A stretch of DNA of 64,000 nt from Bradyrhizobium sp. SRS-191. Its GTDB lineage: Bacteria > Pseudomonadota > Alphaproteobacteria > Rhizobiales > Xanthobacteraceae. The DNA is taken from positions 787,942-851,941 of the forward strand of contig NZ_JANBVS010000001.1 in NCBI RefSeq assembly GCF_024586915.1, read 5' to 3'. The position numbers and the translations under genes were made by a program. Below are positions 34,381-41,750 of this stretch, piece by piece. The notes beneath the pieces were generated by a model. That model saw only the letters and a list, made by a program, of their open reading frames with translations. It was not told the origin of the DNA and made no database searches. The stretch's first letter is position 1, and the number at the start of each line of letters is the position of its first letter.

Positions 34381-34836
34381 TCACGCCTCCTCCGGCGGGA
34401 TCACGCCCTTGCTGAAGATGAAGCAGCCGTAGAAGCGGCGCTCGCCGGTGGCGATCACGCAATAGGCCGACTTGGCCATTTCATAGAACGCGTAGCGCTC
34501 GACGCCGACCAGCGGCCACGGCCTGCCCTCGGCGCGGTCGATCGCCGCCTGCACCTCCTGCTGCACCTCGGTCACCTCCGCCGGCTGGCCGACCACCTCC
34601 ATCCGCACGGCGGCATCGTCCACGAACGTGTCGAGCGGCAGCACCGACAGCACCGCCTGGACGGCCCTGGCGGCGCTGACATTGTCGATGCGCAGCAGCT
34701 CGCCGAACACGGTCTGTCGCGCGATCGCATCCGCTGGAAAATTGGTGTCGCAGATCACGAGGCGGTCGCCATGCCCCATCGCTTTGAGCGCATAGAGCAC
34801 GTCGGCGTTGAGCAGCGGATCCAAACCCTTGAGCAT
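34381..34836 (-). CDS. fucU: RbsD/FucU family sugar mutarotase
   Basis: 151 residues. It begins MLKGLDPLLNADVLYALKAM and has GHGDRLVICDTNFPA (catalytic His and Asp) and a C-terminal IATGERRFYGCFIFSKGVI. The family interconverts alpha and beta anomers of fucose or ribose. The FucU-like N-terminus (LKGLDPLL..ADVL..L..MGHGD) supports L-fucose mutarotase. No sugar-catabolic genes are adjacent, so its in vivo sugar is uncertain. GGGAGAGC precedes the ATG. Confidence 0.88.
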   Translation of the reverse strand: MLKGLDPLLNADVLYALKAMGHGDRLVICDTNFPADAIARQTVFGELLRIDNVSAARAVQAVLSVLPLDTFVDDAAVRMEVVGQPAEVTEVQQEVQAAIDRAEGRPWPLVGVERYAFYEMAKSAYCVIATGERRFYGCFIFSKGVIPPEEA

Positions 34837-34904
34837 GTGCTCTCCCTGTCGTTTCTTCAATCGTAGGCCGACCGGCGCATGACCCGCCGTCAGACGCTCA
34901 CGCG

Positions 34905-35249
34905 TTACACCGCTCGCCCTTCGCCGACCAGCCGAAGATCGATCCTGCCGATCAGCTCCGAGCGCAACGTCTCGGCGGCGGCGATCGCCGCCAGGGTCTG
35001 CCGCAGCGTGCTGACATTCGATCCGAGCGAGACGATGCCGCCGAGCACCCCGGCGATCGCGCCGAGCAGCGCGGTTGCATTGGAGCCGAACAGGCCCAGC
35101 ACCGCGCCGAGCAGCAATGCGGCGCCGCCTGAAATCACGATCTTCGACGCCAGGATGATCTTTCGACAGCGCTCGGCTGTGTCGGCAAGCTGTTCGATCC
35201 GCGCCTCGATCAGGGCGATCTGTCCGCCCGGGTCGTCCTCATCCATCAC
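34905..35249 (-). CDS. Small membrane hypothetical protein
   Basis: 114 residues. An N-terminal helix (EARIEQLADTAERCRKIILA) leads to two membrane segments (SGGAALLLGAVLGLFG and ALLGAIAGVLGGIVSLG) and a C-terminal helix (RSELIGRIDLRLVGEG). The helix-TM-TM-helix layout, with the second loop VSLGSNVSTLRQTL, resembles small membrane proteins of unknown role. It lies 68 bases from the FucU gene on the same strand and could be co-transcribed with it. Confidence 0.65.
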   Translation of the reverse strand: MMDEDDPGGQIALIEARIEQLADTAERCRKIILASKIVISGGAALLLGAVLGLFGSNATALLGAIAGVLGGIVSLGSNVSTLRQTLAAIAAAETLRSELIGRIDLRLVGEGRAV

Positions 35250-35469
35250 ACGCGCAATCCCTCAGCGATCTCAGCGTCAACAGCATGTCCCGAGCATGCT
35301 GCCCGTCGCGTGGGGCGAGCCTACGATGCCGCCCTGACGTGGGCAACCTGCATACCGCACGGATGCGCGCGGCCCTCTCCCGCGTCCGAAGGTAGCAGGC
35401 CCGGAACAAAGCCGCCTACTCCGGATTGTCGTGATCGAAATTTCCACACAGCAACACGGTGAGGCGACA

Positions 35470-35892
35470 ATGGCTGCAGACAGCCTGAAGACACTGCACA
35501 CGTCCCTGGTCGATGCGCGCAACGGCTACCAGGAAGCCGCCGGCGATGCCGAGACGCCGACGCTCAAGACGCTGTTCGCCGAGATGATCGCGCTCAAGGA
35601 GCGAGATCACGCGGAGCTGCATGACGCGCTCCGGCGGATGGGCGAGACGCCGGACGAGTCCGGCTCCTTCATGTCCACGGTGCATCAGACCGTCATCCGC
35701 GTCCGCGCCGCGGTGACGGGCCTCGGCACCAATGCGCTGTCGTCCTTCGTCAGCGGCGAGGAGCAGATCCTCGGCCAATATGACGACGCGCTGAAGGAGT
35801 GCGCAGGCGATGCCGCCACCACCGCCACGCTGACCCGGCAGCGGCACAGCCTGCAGGCGAAGATCGCCCAGATGAAACAGCTCGCAGCTTGA
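35470..35892 (+). CDS. PA2169-family four-helix-bundle protein (DUF2383-like)
   Basis: 140 residues, all helical. It contains SLKTLHTSLVDARNGYQEAA, FAEMIALKERDHAELHDALR and FVSGEEQILGQYDDALKE, with ExxxxDH- and EExxxxQY-type pairs as in ferritin-like four-helix bundles. It is known as a widespread family of unknown biochemical function, sometimes linked to stress. GAGG lies 6 bases before the chosen ATG. The downstream deaminase gene starts 9 bases after its stop, so the two may be co-transcribed. Confidence 0.8.
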   Translation: MAADSLKTLHTSLVDARNGYQEAAGDAETPTLKTLFAEMIALKERDHAELHDALRRMGETPDESGSFMSTVHQTVIRVRAAVTGLGTNALSSFVSGEEQILGQYDDALKECAGDAATTATLTRQRHSLQAKIAQMKQLAA

Positions 35893-35901
35893 GCACCTGA
35901 C

Positions 35902-36399
35902 GTGCCCAACCTCAAAACCGACGAGCATTTCATGCAGGAGGCGATCAAGGTCGCCACGCAGGATGGCGCAGATCCTTCGCTGTCGCCGATCGGCTGCGTG
36001 ATCGTGCTGGGCTCCGAGATCATCGCGGCCGAGCGCAACCACGTCGCCGCCAAGCACGACGCCACGGCGCATGCCGAGATCGAGGCCATTCGCGCCGCCG
36101 GACGCGGCTTCGACGACGGCGAGCTGCGCGGCGCAACGCTCTACACCACGCTGCAACCCTGCGGCATGTGCACAATGGCCTCGATCTGGAGCAAGGTCGG
36201 CCGCATCGTGTTCGGCGCCGGCCGCGAGGACGTGCACCAGATGTATTTCGAGGCCCGGCATGTCGACACGCTCAAATTCGTCGCGAACGCCTATCGCGAC
36301 GACATCACGATCGAAGGCGGCGTCCTGCGTGAGGCCTGCAGCAAGCTGTATTATCGTCCCTGGGACGACGTCCCGATCGAGGACCAGGGCAACCGCTAG
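35902..36399 (+). CDS. Nucleoside/cytidine deaminase family protein
   Basis: 165 residues from a GTG start. Zinc-site motifs are HAEIEAIRAA (His ligand and catalytic Glu) and PCGMCTMA (two Cys ligands). The C-terminal Arg/Tyr-rich part (YFEARHVDTLKFVANAYRDD) differs from TadA, and the family is closer to guanine or nucleoside deaminases. It hydrolyses an amino group from a purine or pyrimidine base; the precise substrate is not evident. Confidence 0.87.
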   Translation: MPNLKTDEHFMQEAIKVATQDGADPSLSPIGCVIVLGSEIIAAERNHVAAKHDATAHAEIEAIRAAGRGFDDGELRGATLYTTLQPCGMCTMASIWSKVGRIVFGAGREDVHQMYFEARHVDTLKFVANAYRDDITIEGGVLREACSKLYYRPWDDVPIEDQGNR

Positions 36400-36497
36400 A
36401 GCCGGCGGCATCATCTGGAGCGGATGCAGGCGGCACGACCGAAGATCCAGCCCGCCGCCGCAGCCGTTCAGGCGAGAGCCATCAGGAGGCCCCGACC

Positions 36498-36905
36498 ATG
36501 CGACGGCATCTGCTCACGACCGCACTCCTCGCAGGCTTCATCGCCATGCCGCACCCAAGTGACGCCTCGCCGCTCGAGTCCTACCGATGGAAGGCCCGCG
36601 TCCTGGTGGTGACCGGCCCCGACGACGCCGCCGCGCAACAGCAACGCCGGATCTACGACGCCGCCAGAGCCGGCATGTCCGAGCGCGCGATCGTGCTGCT
36701 CGAAGCCGTCGACGAGAGCGTCGCCTCCCACGAGCTTCGCACGACGCTCGGCAGCGACAACCGCCGCTTCACGGTCACTCTGATCGGCAAAGACGGACAC
36801 ATTGCACTGGCCTCGCACACACCGATCTCGGCCGAGGAGTTGTTCAAGCGCGTCGACGCGATGCCGATGCGGCAAGACGAAATGCGACGGGCGAGGTCTC
36901 GGTGA
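36498..36905 (+). CDS. Exported DUF4174 domain protein
   Basis: 135 residues. A signal peptide (HLLTTALLAGFIAMPHPSDA) precedes a thioredoxin-like domain without a CxxC motif: LESYRWKARVLVVTGPD, QQQRRIYDAARAGMSERAI, NRRFTVTLIGKDGHIALAS and LFKRVDAMPMRQDEMRRA. This is the DUF4174 pattern, a periplasmic family with unknown function. AGGAGG lies 9 bases before the ATG. It may follow the deaminase gene in one transcript, with a gap of about 100 bases. Confidence 0.85.
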   Translation: MRRHLLTTALLAGFIAMPHPSDASPLESYRWKARVLVVTGPDDAAAQQQRRIYDAARAGMSERAIVLLEAVDESVASHELRTTLGSDNRRFTVTLIGKDGHIALASHTPISAEELFKRVDAMPMRQDEMRRARSR

Positions 36906-37059
36906 AGACAGCGGGGGTGCTCTTGAAGCGAGCCACCCCGATGAGCTCCGGCGCCAAGCTCCGCCCACCGACAACGTCGTGCTCCCCCGGCAACGCCGGC
37001 GCGGGACATCGTGATGGCAAGCCATATCCACGTTTCAAACAGCAGGCATGTGTCTTCCA

Positions 37060-37577
37060 TCTCGCGGCGATCTCCGCCCGAGCTGTGCGATCGATGGACC
37101 TCTCCTCTCGAAGAAGAGGCGCAGGGAAGACCGGGTATCGACTGACACCCGCGGTCCGCGTGCAGCAAATAAGCACGCGGCAGAACCACTGGTTCAGCCC
37201 AATATCCGGCCTTCCCTGCGCGACGGCTTTGCGACTTATAGGCGCTCTCCCCGGGGACCGGCTGTCTTGCCCCCGTCGCCGGCGGATCATCATCACCGCC
37301 GGCTTGGCGTCAGCTTCGGGACGCCAGGACCACACCATTTCGCCGTCGCCTCACTCCGTTCGTCGGCACGGGCTGTGACACCCGGCTGCAGAGCAACGCG
37401 CCCATCGCATCTCCGGCTCGACGCTTCATGACGATCGCGAAACGTCCCTCTTCAGCGAGCCGGGATGCGCGAGAATGTGGATGTGATTTGCCCGACGTGA
37501 CAAGGGAGAAGTGCGCGACAAACCGGCACGACGGGCAATTGGCGCATGTGGGGCATGCGAGGATTGCCCGTCGGGCA
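37060..37577 (+). repeat. Structured dispersed element, copy B
   Basis: About 520 bases, filling most of the gap between the DUF4174 and Rrf2 genes. Same helix set as copy A: CCTCT 37099-37103 with AGAGG 37115-37119; closing stem GCGCAGGGAAG 37119-37129 with CTTCCCTGCGC 37211-37221; GGGTATC/GACACCC (37133-37150, one mismatch), a CCGCGTGC/GCACGCGG hairpin and GAACC/GGTTC inside; TGGCGTC/GACGCCA (37305-37326) with loop AGCTTCGG, identical to that of copy A although the stem differs. It ends TGCCCGTCGGGCA (37565-37577). About 90% alike to copy C over the same helices. Reading frames across it are not credible proteins. The 150 bases before it hold nothing recognisable. Confidence 0.85.
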
Positions 37578-37743
37578 GATGATCATTCAGTGGATGGGCG
37601 ACAATGAAGGAGCGCCAAGGCGTCGTCTCGTCCCGCCATCAGGCCTGCTTGGTCCACCTGCAGCTTCGGTTGCGGACCTGACCCGTCAAGGTGAGAAGCG
37701 CATCTCGGCGCCTCAACTGTGGGCGTAACGAACAAGCACCCCG

Positions 37744-38163
37744 CTAGCGATGTGGGACGCCTTCGGAAACAAGCTTGTCCAAAGTGATAGCGCTGAATCG
37801 GGTGGTAAACAGCGCTTCGGCTTCAGCCATTGTATCGGTCAAGGCGGCATTGACGCCCCTCTCGATCAAGCAGTCGGTGTGCTGACTGCGATTGCCGATG
37901 GCGAACAGATTCGGCCGGCTCAGCGCCTCATAGACAGCCAGCAGCGTCATCTCACACAATGGTCGGGCCAGGCTCCAGCCACCACCATGTCCCTTCTCGG
38001 ACTTGACGAGGCCTGCTTTGCGCAGTCCCGCCATCGTGCGTCGAAACACGGCCGGATTCGTGCGCATGCTCCGTGCGAGCACTTCGGACGTCAGTGGTCC
38101 CTCCAGCTGATCCATGTGCAGAAGGACGTGGAGTACGTCGGAAAGGCGCGTGTCACGGCTCAC
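37744..38163 (-). CDS. Rrf2-family transcriptional regulator
   Basis: 139 residues from a GTG start. Winged-helix with the Rrf2 features SDVLHVLLHMDQLEGPLTS, LARSMRTNPAVFRRTMAGLR and LVKSEKGHGGGWSLARPL. Only two Cys are present (LCEMTLL and HTDCLIE), so the three-Cys iron-sulfur set of IscR/NsrR is incomplete; this points to the YwnA-like Rrf2 subgroup that does not carry a cluster. It is divergent from a methyltransferase gene and shares with it the palindrome at 38209-38227. Confidence 0.87.
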   Translation of the reverse strand: MSRDTRLSDVLHVLLHMDQLEGPLTSEVLARSMRTNPAVFRRTMAGLRKAGLVKSEKGHGGGWSLARPLCEMTLLAVYEALSRPNLFAIGNRSQHTDCLIERGVNAALTDTMAEAEALFTTRFSAITLDKLVSEGVPHR

Positions 38164-38208
38164 TTGATCTCATTGCCTCCAAAGACATTGACGCAATACA
38201 CCAACTCA

Positions 38209-38227
38209 CGTATCTTTAAAAGATACG
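38209..38227. promoter_or_regulatory. Palindromic operator between the Rrf2 and methyltransferase genes
   Basis: CGTATCTTTAAAAGATACG: perfect 9-bp arms around one central base, located 46 bases before the Rrf2 start and about 98 bases before the methyltransferase start. The length and A/T centre fit sites bound by dimeric Rrf2 regulators, so autorepression with control of the divergent gene is the likely function. Confidence 0.8.
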
Positions 38228-38324
38228 AGATGCGGCGCAGCTTATATGACGTTTGCTCGTGCTGATTGACCTGATGGCCACGCGCGCGATCCGACGCTGT
38301 CTCGCTTTCGGAGCAACTGTAGGC

Positions 38325-39008
38325 ATGCACCACAGACCTTCACCTTTTTCGGATCCCTCTGCGATCTCGAACTATGTGGACGACGCCCCGCGCAAGGTTC
38401 CCGGGTTGGCGGATGTCCATCGCATGACGATGCTGCTTCTGACAGAGCACGCGCCACCCGACGCGCACATCCTCATCGTAGGCGCCGGCGGTGGAATGGA
38501 GACCATCGCACTTGCGGAGGCGCAGCCTGGATGGCGTTTCACGGGCGTCGATCCCTCGCCCGCCATGCTCGACCTCGCGCAAAGGACGCTTGCGCCAGTC
38601 GCCGAGCGGATCGAGCTGCTGGAAGGCACGATCGACCGGGCGCCGGCTGGACCGTTCGATGGCGCAACGTGCATCCTCACGCTCCACCACATCGATCGGA
38701 ACGAGCGGCTGCGTACCCTCGCGGAGACTCGACGTCGGCTGAGGTCAGGCGCGCGCCTCGTCGTTGTGGAGCATTCGGCTCCCGATCCTGATCCCAAGCG
38801 GTGGATGACGCGGTCCGTCGCCTTTGGTGATCGCGCCGGCGTCGATTGGACAAAGTCGGCGGCAACAGCCGATCTGATGACGGACCGCTTGCCGTTGCTC
38901 AGTCCCGCTGAGCAAGAAGATGTCTTGCGCGAGGCCGGGTTTCTCGATGTGGGGCTGTTCTATGCGGCCTTCACGTTCCGCGGATGGGTTGCGACGGCGG
39001 GCGGTTGA
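38325..39008 (+). CDS. SAM-dependent methyltransferase, class I
   Basis: 227 residues from ATG 38325 (MHHRPSPFSDPSAISNYV). A TTG start 72 bases earlier adds a basic segment that does not look family-like. The Rossmann-type SAM site is clear: HILIVGAGGGMETIALAEAQ (motif I), FTGVDPSPAMLDLAQRTL (acidic loop), GPFDGATCILTLHHI (motif IV) and RSGARLVVVEHSAPDPDP. It methylates an unknown small substrate. In gene order and layout it is probably the target of the divergent Rrf2 regulator. Confidence 0.85.
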   Translation: MHHRPSPFSDPSAISNYVDDAPRKVPGLADVHRMTMLLLTEHAPPDAHILIVGAGGGMETIALAEAQPGWRFTGVDPSPAMLDLAQRTLAPVAERIELLEGTIDRAPAGPFDGATCILTLHHIDRNERLRTLAETRRRLRSGARLVVVEHSAPDPDPKRWMTRSVAFGDRAGVDWTKSAATADLMTDRLPLLSPAEQEDVLREAGFLDVGLFYAAFTFRGWVATAGG

Positions 39009-39025
39009 ACCGCACGATCAAGTCC

Positions 39026-39162
39026 GTACGGTGGGCAAAGGCGCGCCCCTGACGTCAGCTGCATCGCTCCGAGCTCACGCGCGCCGTGCCCACCATCGAC
39101 TTCCGCGACTGCCGAGACGTGGTGGGCACGCGCCGCCTGCGGCGTCGCTTTGCCCACCCTAC
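39026..39162. repeat. Inverted repeat, family R2 copy b
   Basis: 137 bases from GTACGGTGGGCAAAGGCG to CGCTTTGCCCACCCTAC, with inner arms GCGCGCCGTGCCCACC and GGTGGGCACGCGCCG. It is longer than the copy at 11640 because of an extra central portion. Confidence 0.8.
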
Positions 39163-39178
39163 GGATTTTGCCGGAGCC

Positions 39179-39273
39179 CCTGGATCGCTTCGCTTGCGCT
39201 CGCGATGACTGAGGATGTGGAGCGTTCGGTGCCGCCACGGCCGTCGTTGCGAGCGCAAGCGAAGCGATCCAGG
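39179..39273. repeat. Inverted repeat, family R4 copy b
   Basis: 95 bases. The left arm CCTGGATCGCTTCGCTTGCG and the right arm CGCAAGCGAAGCGATCCAGG are perfect complements over 20 bases, with further pairing inward (CTCGCGATGAC against GTCGTTGCGAG). The core GATCGCTTCGCTTGCGCTCG resembles the R4 copy at 26599. Confidence 0.85.
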
Positions 39274-39463
39274 AGCTACGCGAACGATCTGAATCGTCTC
39301 CTTGCTCACGCATCCGAAAGAGCATCAACGCCGTCCTCATTTTCTTCCCCGCGCGGCAGTTGAAGGCGCGGCGGAAGCCGGAGTCGCGGGCGTTGTCCTC
39401 GGCGCAGAACCTGCGATCGAGCTCGGCCGGAGGACACTATCCGCCGGCCCGCTCCTCAATCGC

Positions 39464-39640
39464 TCACCAGCTCGGCAGCACCGCGCCCTTGAACTTGGTT
39501 AGAACGAATTCGCGGACCTCGGGGGTATGGTAAGAGTCGACGAGCGTCTTGACCCAGCGCCGTGGCGAAGCTCTGCATCTCGGCCGCGAAGGGCTGGCGT
39601 TGCCGACAGCCTGCCTTGATGTCCAGCGCGAGCGCAGGCC
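39464..39640 (-). pseudogene. C-terminal relic of a MetQ/NlpA-type binding protein
   Basis: On the minus strand a 30-codon frame ends with TKFKGAVLPSW and a stop at 39464, preceded by WVKTLVDSYHTPEVREFV. This matches the C-terminal end of MetQ/NlpA proteins (compare the intact metQ here, which ends RFKGTYIAAW). Upstream of codon W the frame shifts (FAAEMQSFATALGQD continues in another phase) and no start or signal peptide exists. It is a decayed remnant next to an active sulfur-uptake operon and probably marks a former metQ-like gene. Confidence 0.7.
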
Positions 39641-39687
39641 AAGCAGACGTTTACATCATATCAGGCTGCGTGGCCCAACGGCACTTC

Positions 39688-40629
39688 TCAGAGCCCTGCC
39701 CCCTTGGCGATGGCCGCGGTGAACGAGCGATCGAGGATCGCTGCCGCATCGAGCCGCTCCTTGATCAGGCCGGTGCGCGCATAGAGATCGATGGTCTTCT
39801 GCTCGTCGGCGACGACGGCGTCGTCGATCGGGACGATGCGGACCTGGGCCCGCTTGAGCCAGTTGAGCGGCACGGCGGGCGGGATGTTCATCAGCCGGCC
39901 CCAGGTCTCGGCGTAGCTCTCGACATTGCCGAGCGACCAGGCGCGGGCCGCGGCGAGCCGCTGGACGAAATCCTCCAGGGCCGCGCGCTGCTCCTTGATC
40001 GCAGCTGGCGTGGCGACCTGGAAGCTGAGGCCGGGGGTCAGTCCCTCGCCGGTGATGACGCGGCGCGACTTGAACAGCACCTCCTCCTGGCTGACATAGG
40101 GCTCCCATGTCGACCACGCGTCCACCGAGCCTTGCGTGTAGGCGACCTTGGCATCCGACGGCGGCAGGAACACGAGCTGGATGTCGTTGGTGGTCCAGCC
40201 GCGCGATTCCAGCGCCGCAAGCACCAATTGATGTCCGATCGAGCCGCGGCCGGTCGCGATCTTCTTGCCCTTGAGATCGTCGAAGCTCTTGATCGGCGAA
40301 TTCTCCGGCACGAGCATCGCCAGCCCCTCCTGGGTCTGGCGGATCGCGGCGATCGCCTTGACCGGCACGCCGGAGGCCGCGGCGAAGGTGAAGGGTGCGT
40401 CGCCGACGAGCCCGGTCTCGATCGCGCCGGCGCTGAGCGCCTCCAGCAGCGGCGCAGCCGCAACGAACTCCTTCCACGCGATGGTGTAGGGCACGTCCTT
40501 GAGCACACCCGCTGCCTCCATGACGGCGCGCGCATTGCCCTTCTGGTCGCCCACGCGCAGCGTCACCTGCGCGAAGGCCGAGGCGGTGAAGGCGAGCACA
40601 AGGCCCGCAGCCAGGAGAACCCGCTTCAT
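39688..40629 (-). CDS. ssuA: Aliphatic sulfonate ABC transporter substrate-binding protein
   Basis: 313 residues. A signal peptide (VLLAAGLVLAFTASAFA) leads into an SsuA/NitT-type binding domain: TLRVGDQKGNARAVMEAAGV, ALSAGAIETGLVGDAPFTFA, KGKKIATGRGSIGHQLVLAA, QGSVDAWSTWEPYVSQEEV. It binds alkanesulfonates in the periplasm for SsuBC. The ATG overlaps the stop of the SsuD gene (ATGA), and it is the last gene of the operon. A second, Tat-signal binding protein is the first gene, so two substrate ranges are likely. Confidence 0.9.
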   Translation of the reverse strand: MKRVLLAAGLVLAFTASAFAQVTLRVGDQKGNARAVMEAAGVLKDVPYTIAWKEFVAAAPLLEALSAGAIETGLVGDAPFTFAAASGVPVKAIAAIRQTQEGLAMLVPENSPIKSFDDLKGKKIATGRGSIGHQLVLAALESRGWTTNDIQLVFLPPSDAKVAYTQGSVDAWSTWEPYVSQEEVLFKSRRVITGEGLTPGLSFQVATPAAIKEQRAALEDFVQRLAAARAWSLGNVESYAETWGRLMNIPPAVPLNWLKRAQVRIVPIDDAVVADEQKTIDLYARTGLIKERLDAAAILDRSFTAAIAKGAGL

Positions 40630-41729
40630 TCCGCCGCAACTCCCTTCACACCCTGCCGGCGCGCGATCAGTTCGCGCGTCGCGGGGATCAGCGCGCGGCC
40701 ATAGTCGATGGCATCGATCAGCGGATCGAAGCCGCGGATCAGGAAATGGCTGATACCGAGATCGTAGTAGTCGCCGAACACGTCCGCCACCTGCTCGGGC
40801 GTGCCGACCAGCGCCGTGGTGTTGCTGTTGGCGCCGGTGAGCTTGGCGATCTCGGTCCACAGCCGCTTGTCGATCCGCTTGCCCTGCTCGGCGATCGCGA
40901 GCAGGCGCTTGGCGCCGTCGGTGGCGTGACCATCCGCCGGCTTGCGATAGCCGGTCTGGTCCTGCAGCGCGGTCGCGCGCTCCAGGATGTCCTGCGCCCT
41001 CGCCCAGGCCTTCTCCTCGGTATCGGCGAGGATCGGCCGCACCGACAGCGAGAAGCGCGGCGCCGGGCGGCCGTGCTTCGCTGCCGCCGCGCTGACGCGG
41101 GCGACCTGCTCGCGCACCTGGGCGTAGGACTCGCCCCACAGCGCGTAGGTGTCGGCATGTTTACCCGCGACATCGATCGCCGCATCCGAGGCGCCGCCGA
41201 AATAGATCCGGATGCCCTCCTTGCGATACGGCTTCACCTGCGCGAACGCATTCTCGACCTGGTAGTACTTGCCGGCGTAGCTGAACGGCTTGTCGCTGGT
41301 CCATTCGGATTTGATGATATCAAGGAACTCGCTGGTCCGGGCGTAGCGCTCGCTCTTGTCGTCGAGCGTGTTGCCGTCCTGGCGCAGCTCATTGGCATTG
41401 CCGCCGGTGATGACGTGCAGCGCGACGCGCCCCTTGGAGAACTGGTCGAGCACCGCGAACTGCCGCGCCAGCAAAGTCGGCGAGGTGAAGCCCGGCCGCT
41501 GCGCGATCAGCACGTTGAGCCTGGAGGTGACGCCGAGCACGTGCTGAGCCACCTGCAGGCTGTCCGGCGAGGTCGAGTGGAACGCCAGGAGCGCGCGGTC
41601 GAAGCCGGCATTCTCATGCGCCTTCGCGACCGTCTCGATGTGGACGGGATCGAGCACCGGTCCCTGGCGGACGATGATTTCGGACGAGTTGTTGTTGGAA
41701 ATGAAGCCGATGAATTCGATCTCGGACAT
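40626..41729 (-). CDS. ssuD: FMNH2-dependent alkanesulfonate monooxygenase
   Basis: 367 residues, LLM-class flavin monooxygenase. SsuD features: IEFIGFISNNNSSEII, HENAGFDRALLAFHSTSPDS, ISPTLL-like RPGFTSPTLLARQFAVLDQF, VALHVITGGNANELRQDGN and the C-terminal IRGFDPLIDAIDYGRALIPA. It uses FMNH2 and O2 to release sulfite from an alkanesulfonate. A flavin reductase (SsuE) is not in the window. The gene lies in the ssu-type operon between the SfnB-like and SsuA genes, and GGAGA precedes the ATG. Confidence 0.9.
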   Translation of the reverse strand: MSEIEFIGFISNNNSSEIIVRQGPVLDPVHIETVAKAHENAGFDRALLAFHSTSPDSLQVAQHVLGVTSRLNVLIAQRPGFTSPTLLARQFAVLDQFSKGRVALHVITGGNANELRQDGNTLDDKSERYARTSEFLDIIKSEWTSDKPFSYAGKYYQVENAFAQVKPYRKEGIRIYFGGASDAAIDVAGKHADTYALWGESYAQVREQVARVSAAAAKHGRPAPRFSLSVRPILADTEEKAWARAQDILERATALQDQTGYRKPADGHATDGAKRLLAIAEQGKRIDKRLWTEIAKLTGANSNTTALVGTPEQVADVFGDYYDLGISHFLIRGFDPLIDAIDYGRALIPATRELIARRQGVKGVAAE

Positions 41730-41750
41730 GGGTCCTGTCTCCTTGTGGTC

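Larger units (their letters stand above)
39009..39463. other. Intergenic region made of adjacent inverted repeats
   Basis: About 455 bases with no gene. It holds an R2-type repeat (39026-39162) and an R4-type repeat (39179-39273), head to tail, then about 190 bases of unassigned sequence before the relic MetQ end. Two repeat families side by side also occur at 11640-11920, so insertion next to an existing repeat seems common. Confidence 0.55.

Noticed and set aside
36587..37378. Open frames across structured element copy B, up to about 260 codons
   Set aside because: They run through hairpins, differ in phase from copies A and C, and the base changes between copies preserve pairing, not codons.
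39302..39502. Possible short + strand gene after the methyltransferase
   Set aside because: It has low-complexity Arg/Ala content, overlaps repeat ends and runs opposite the MetQ relic.
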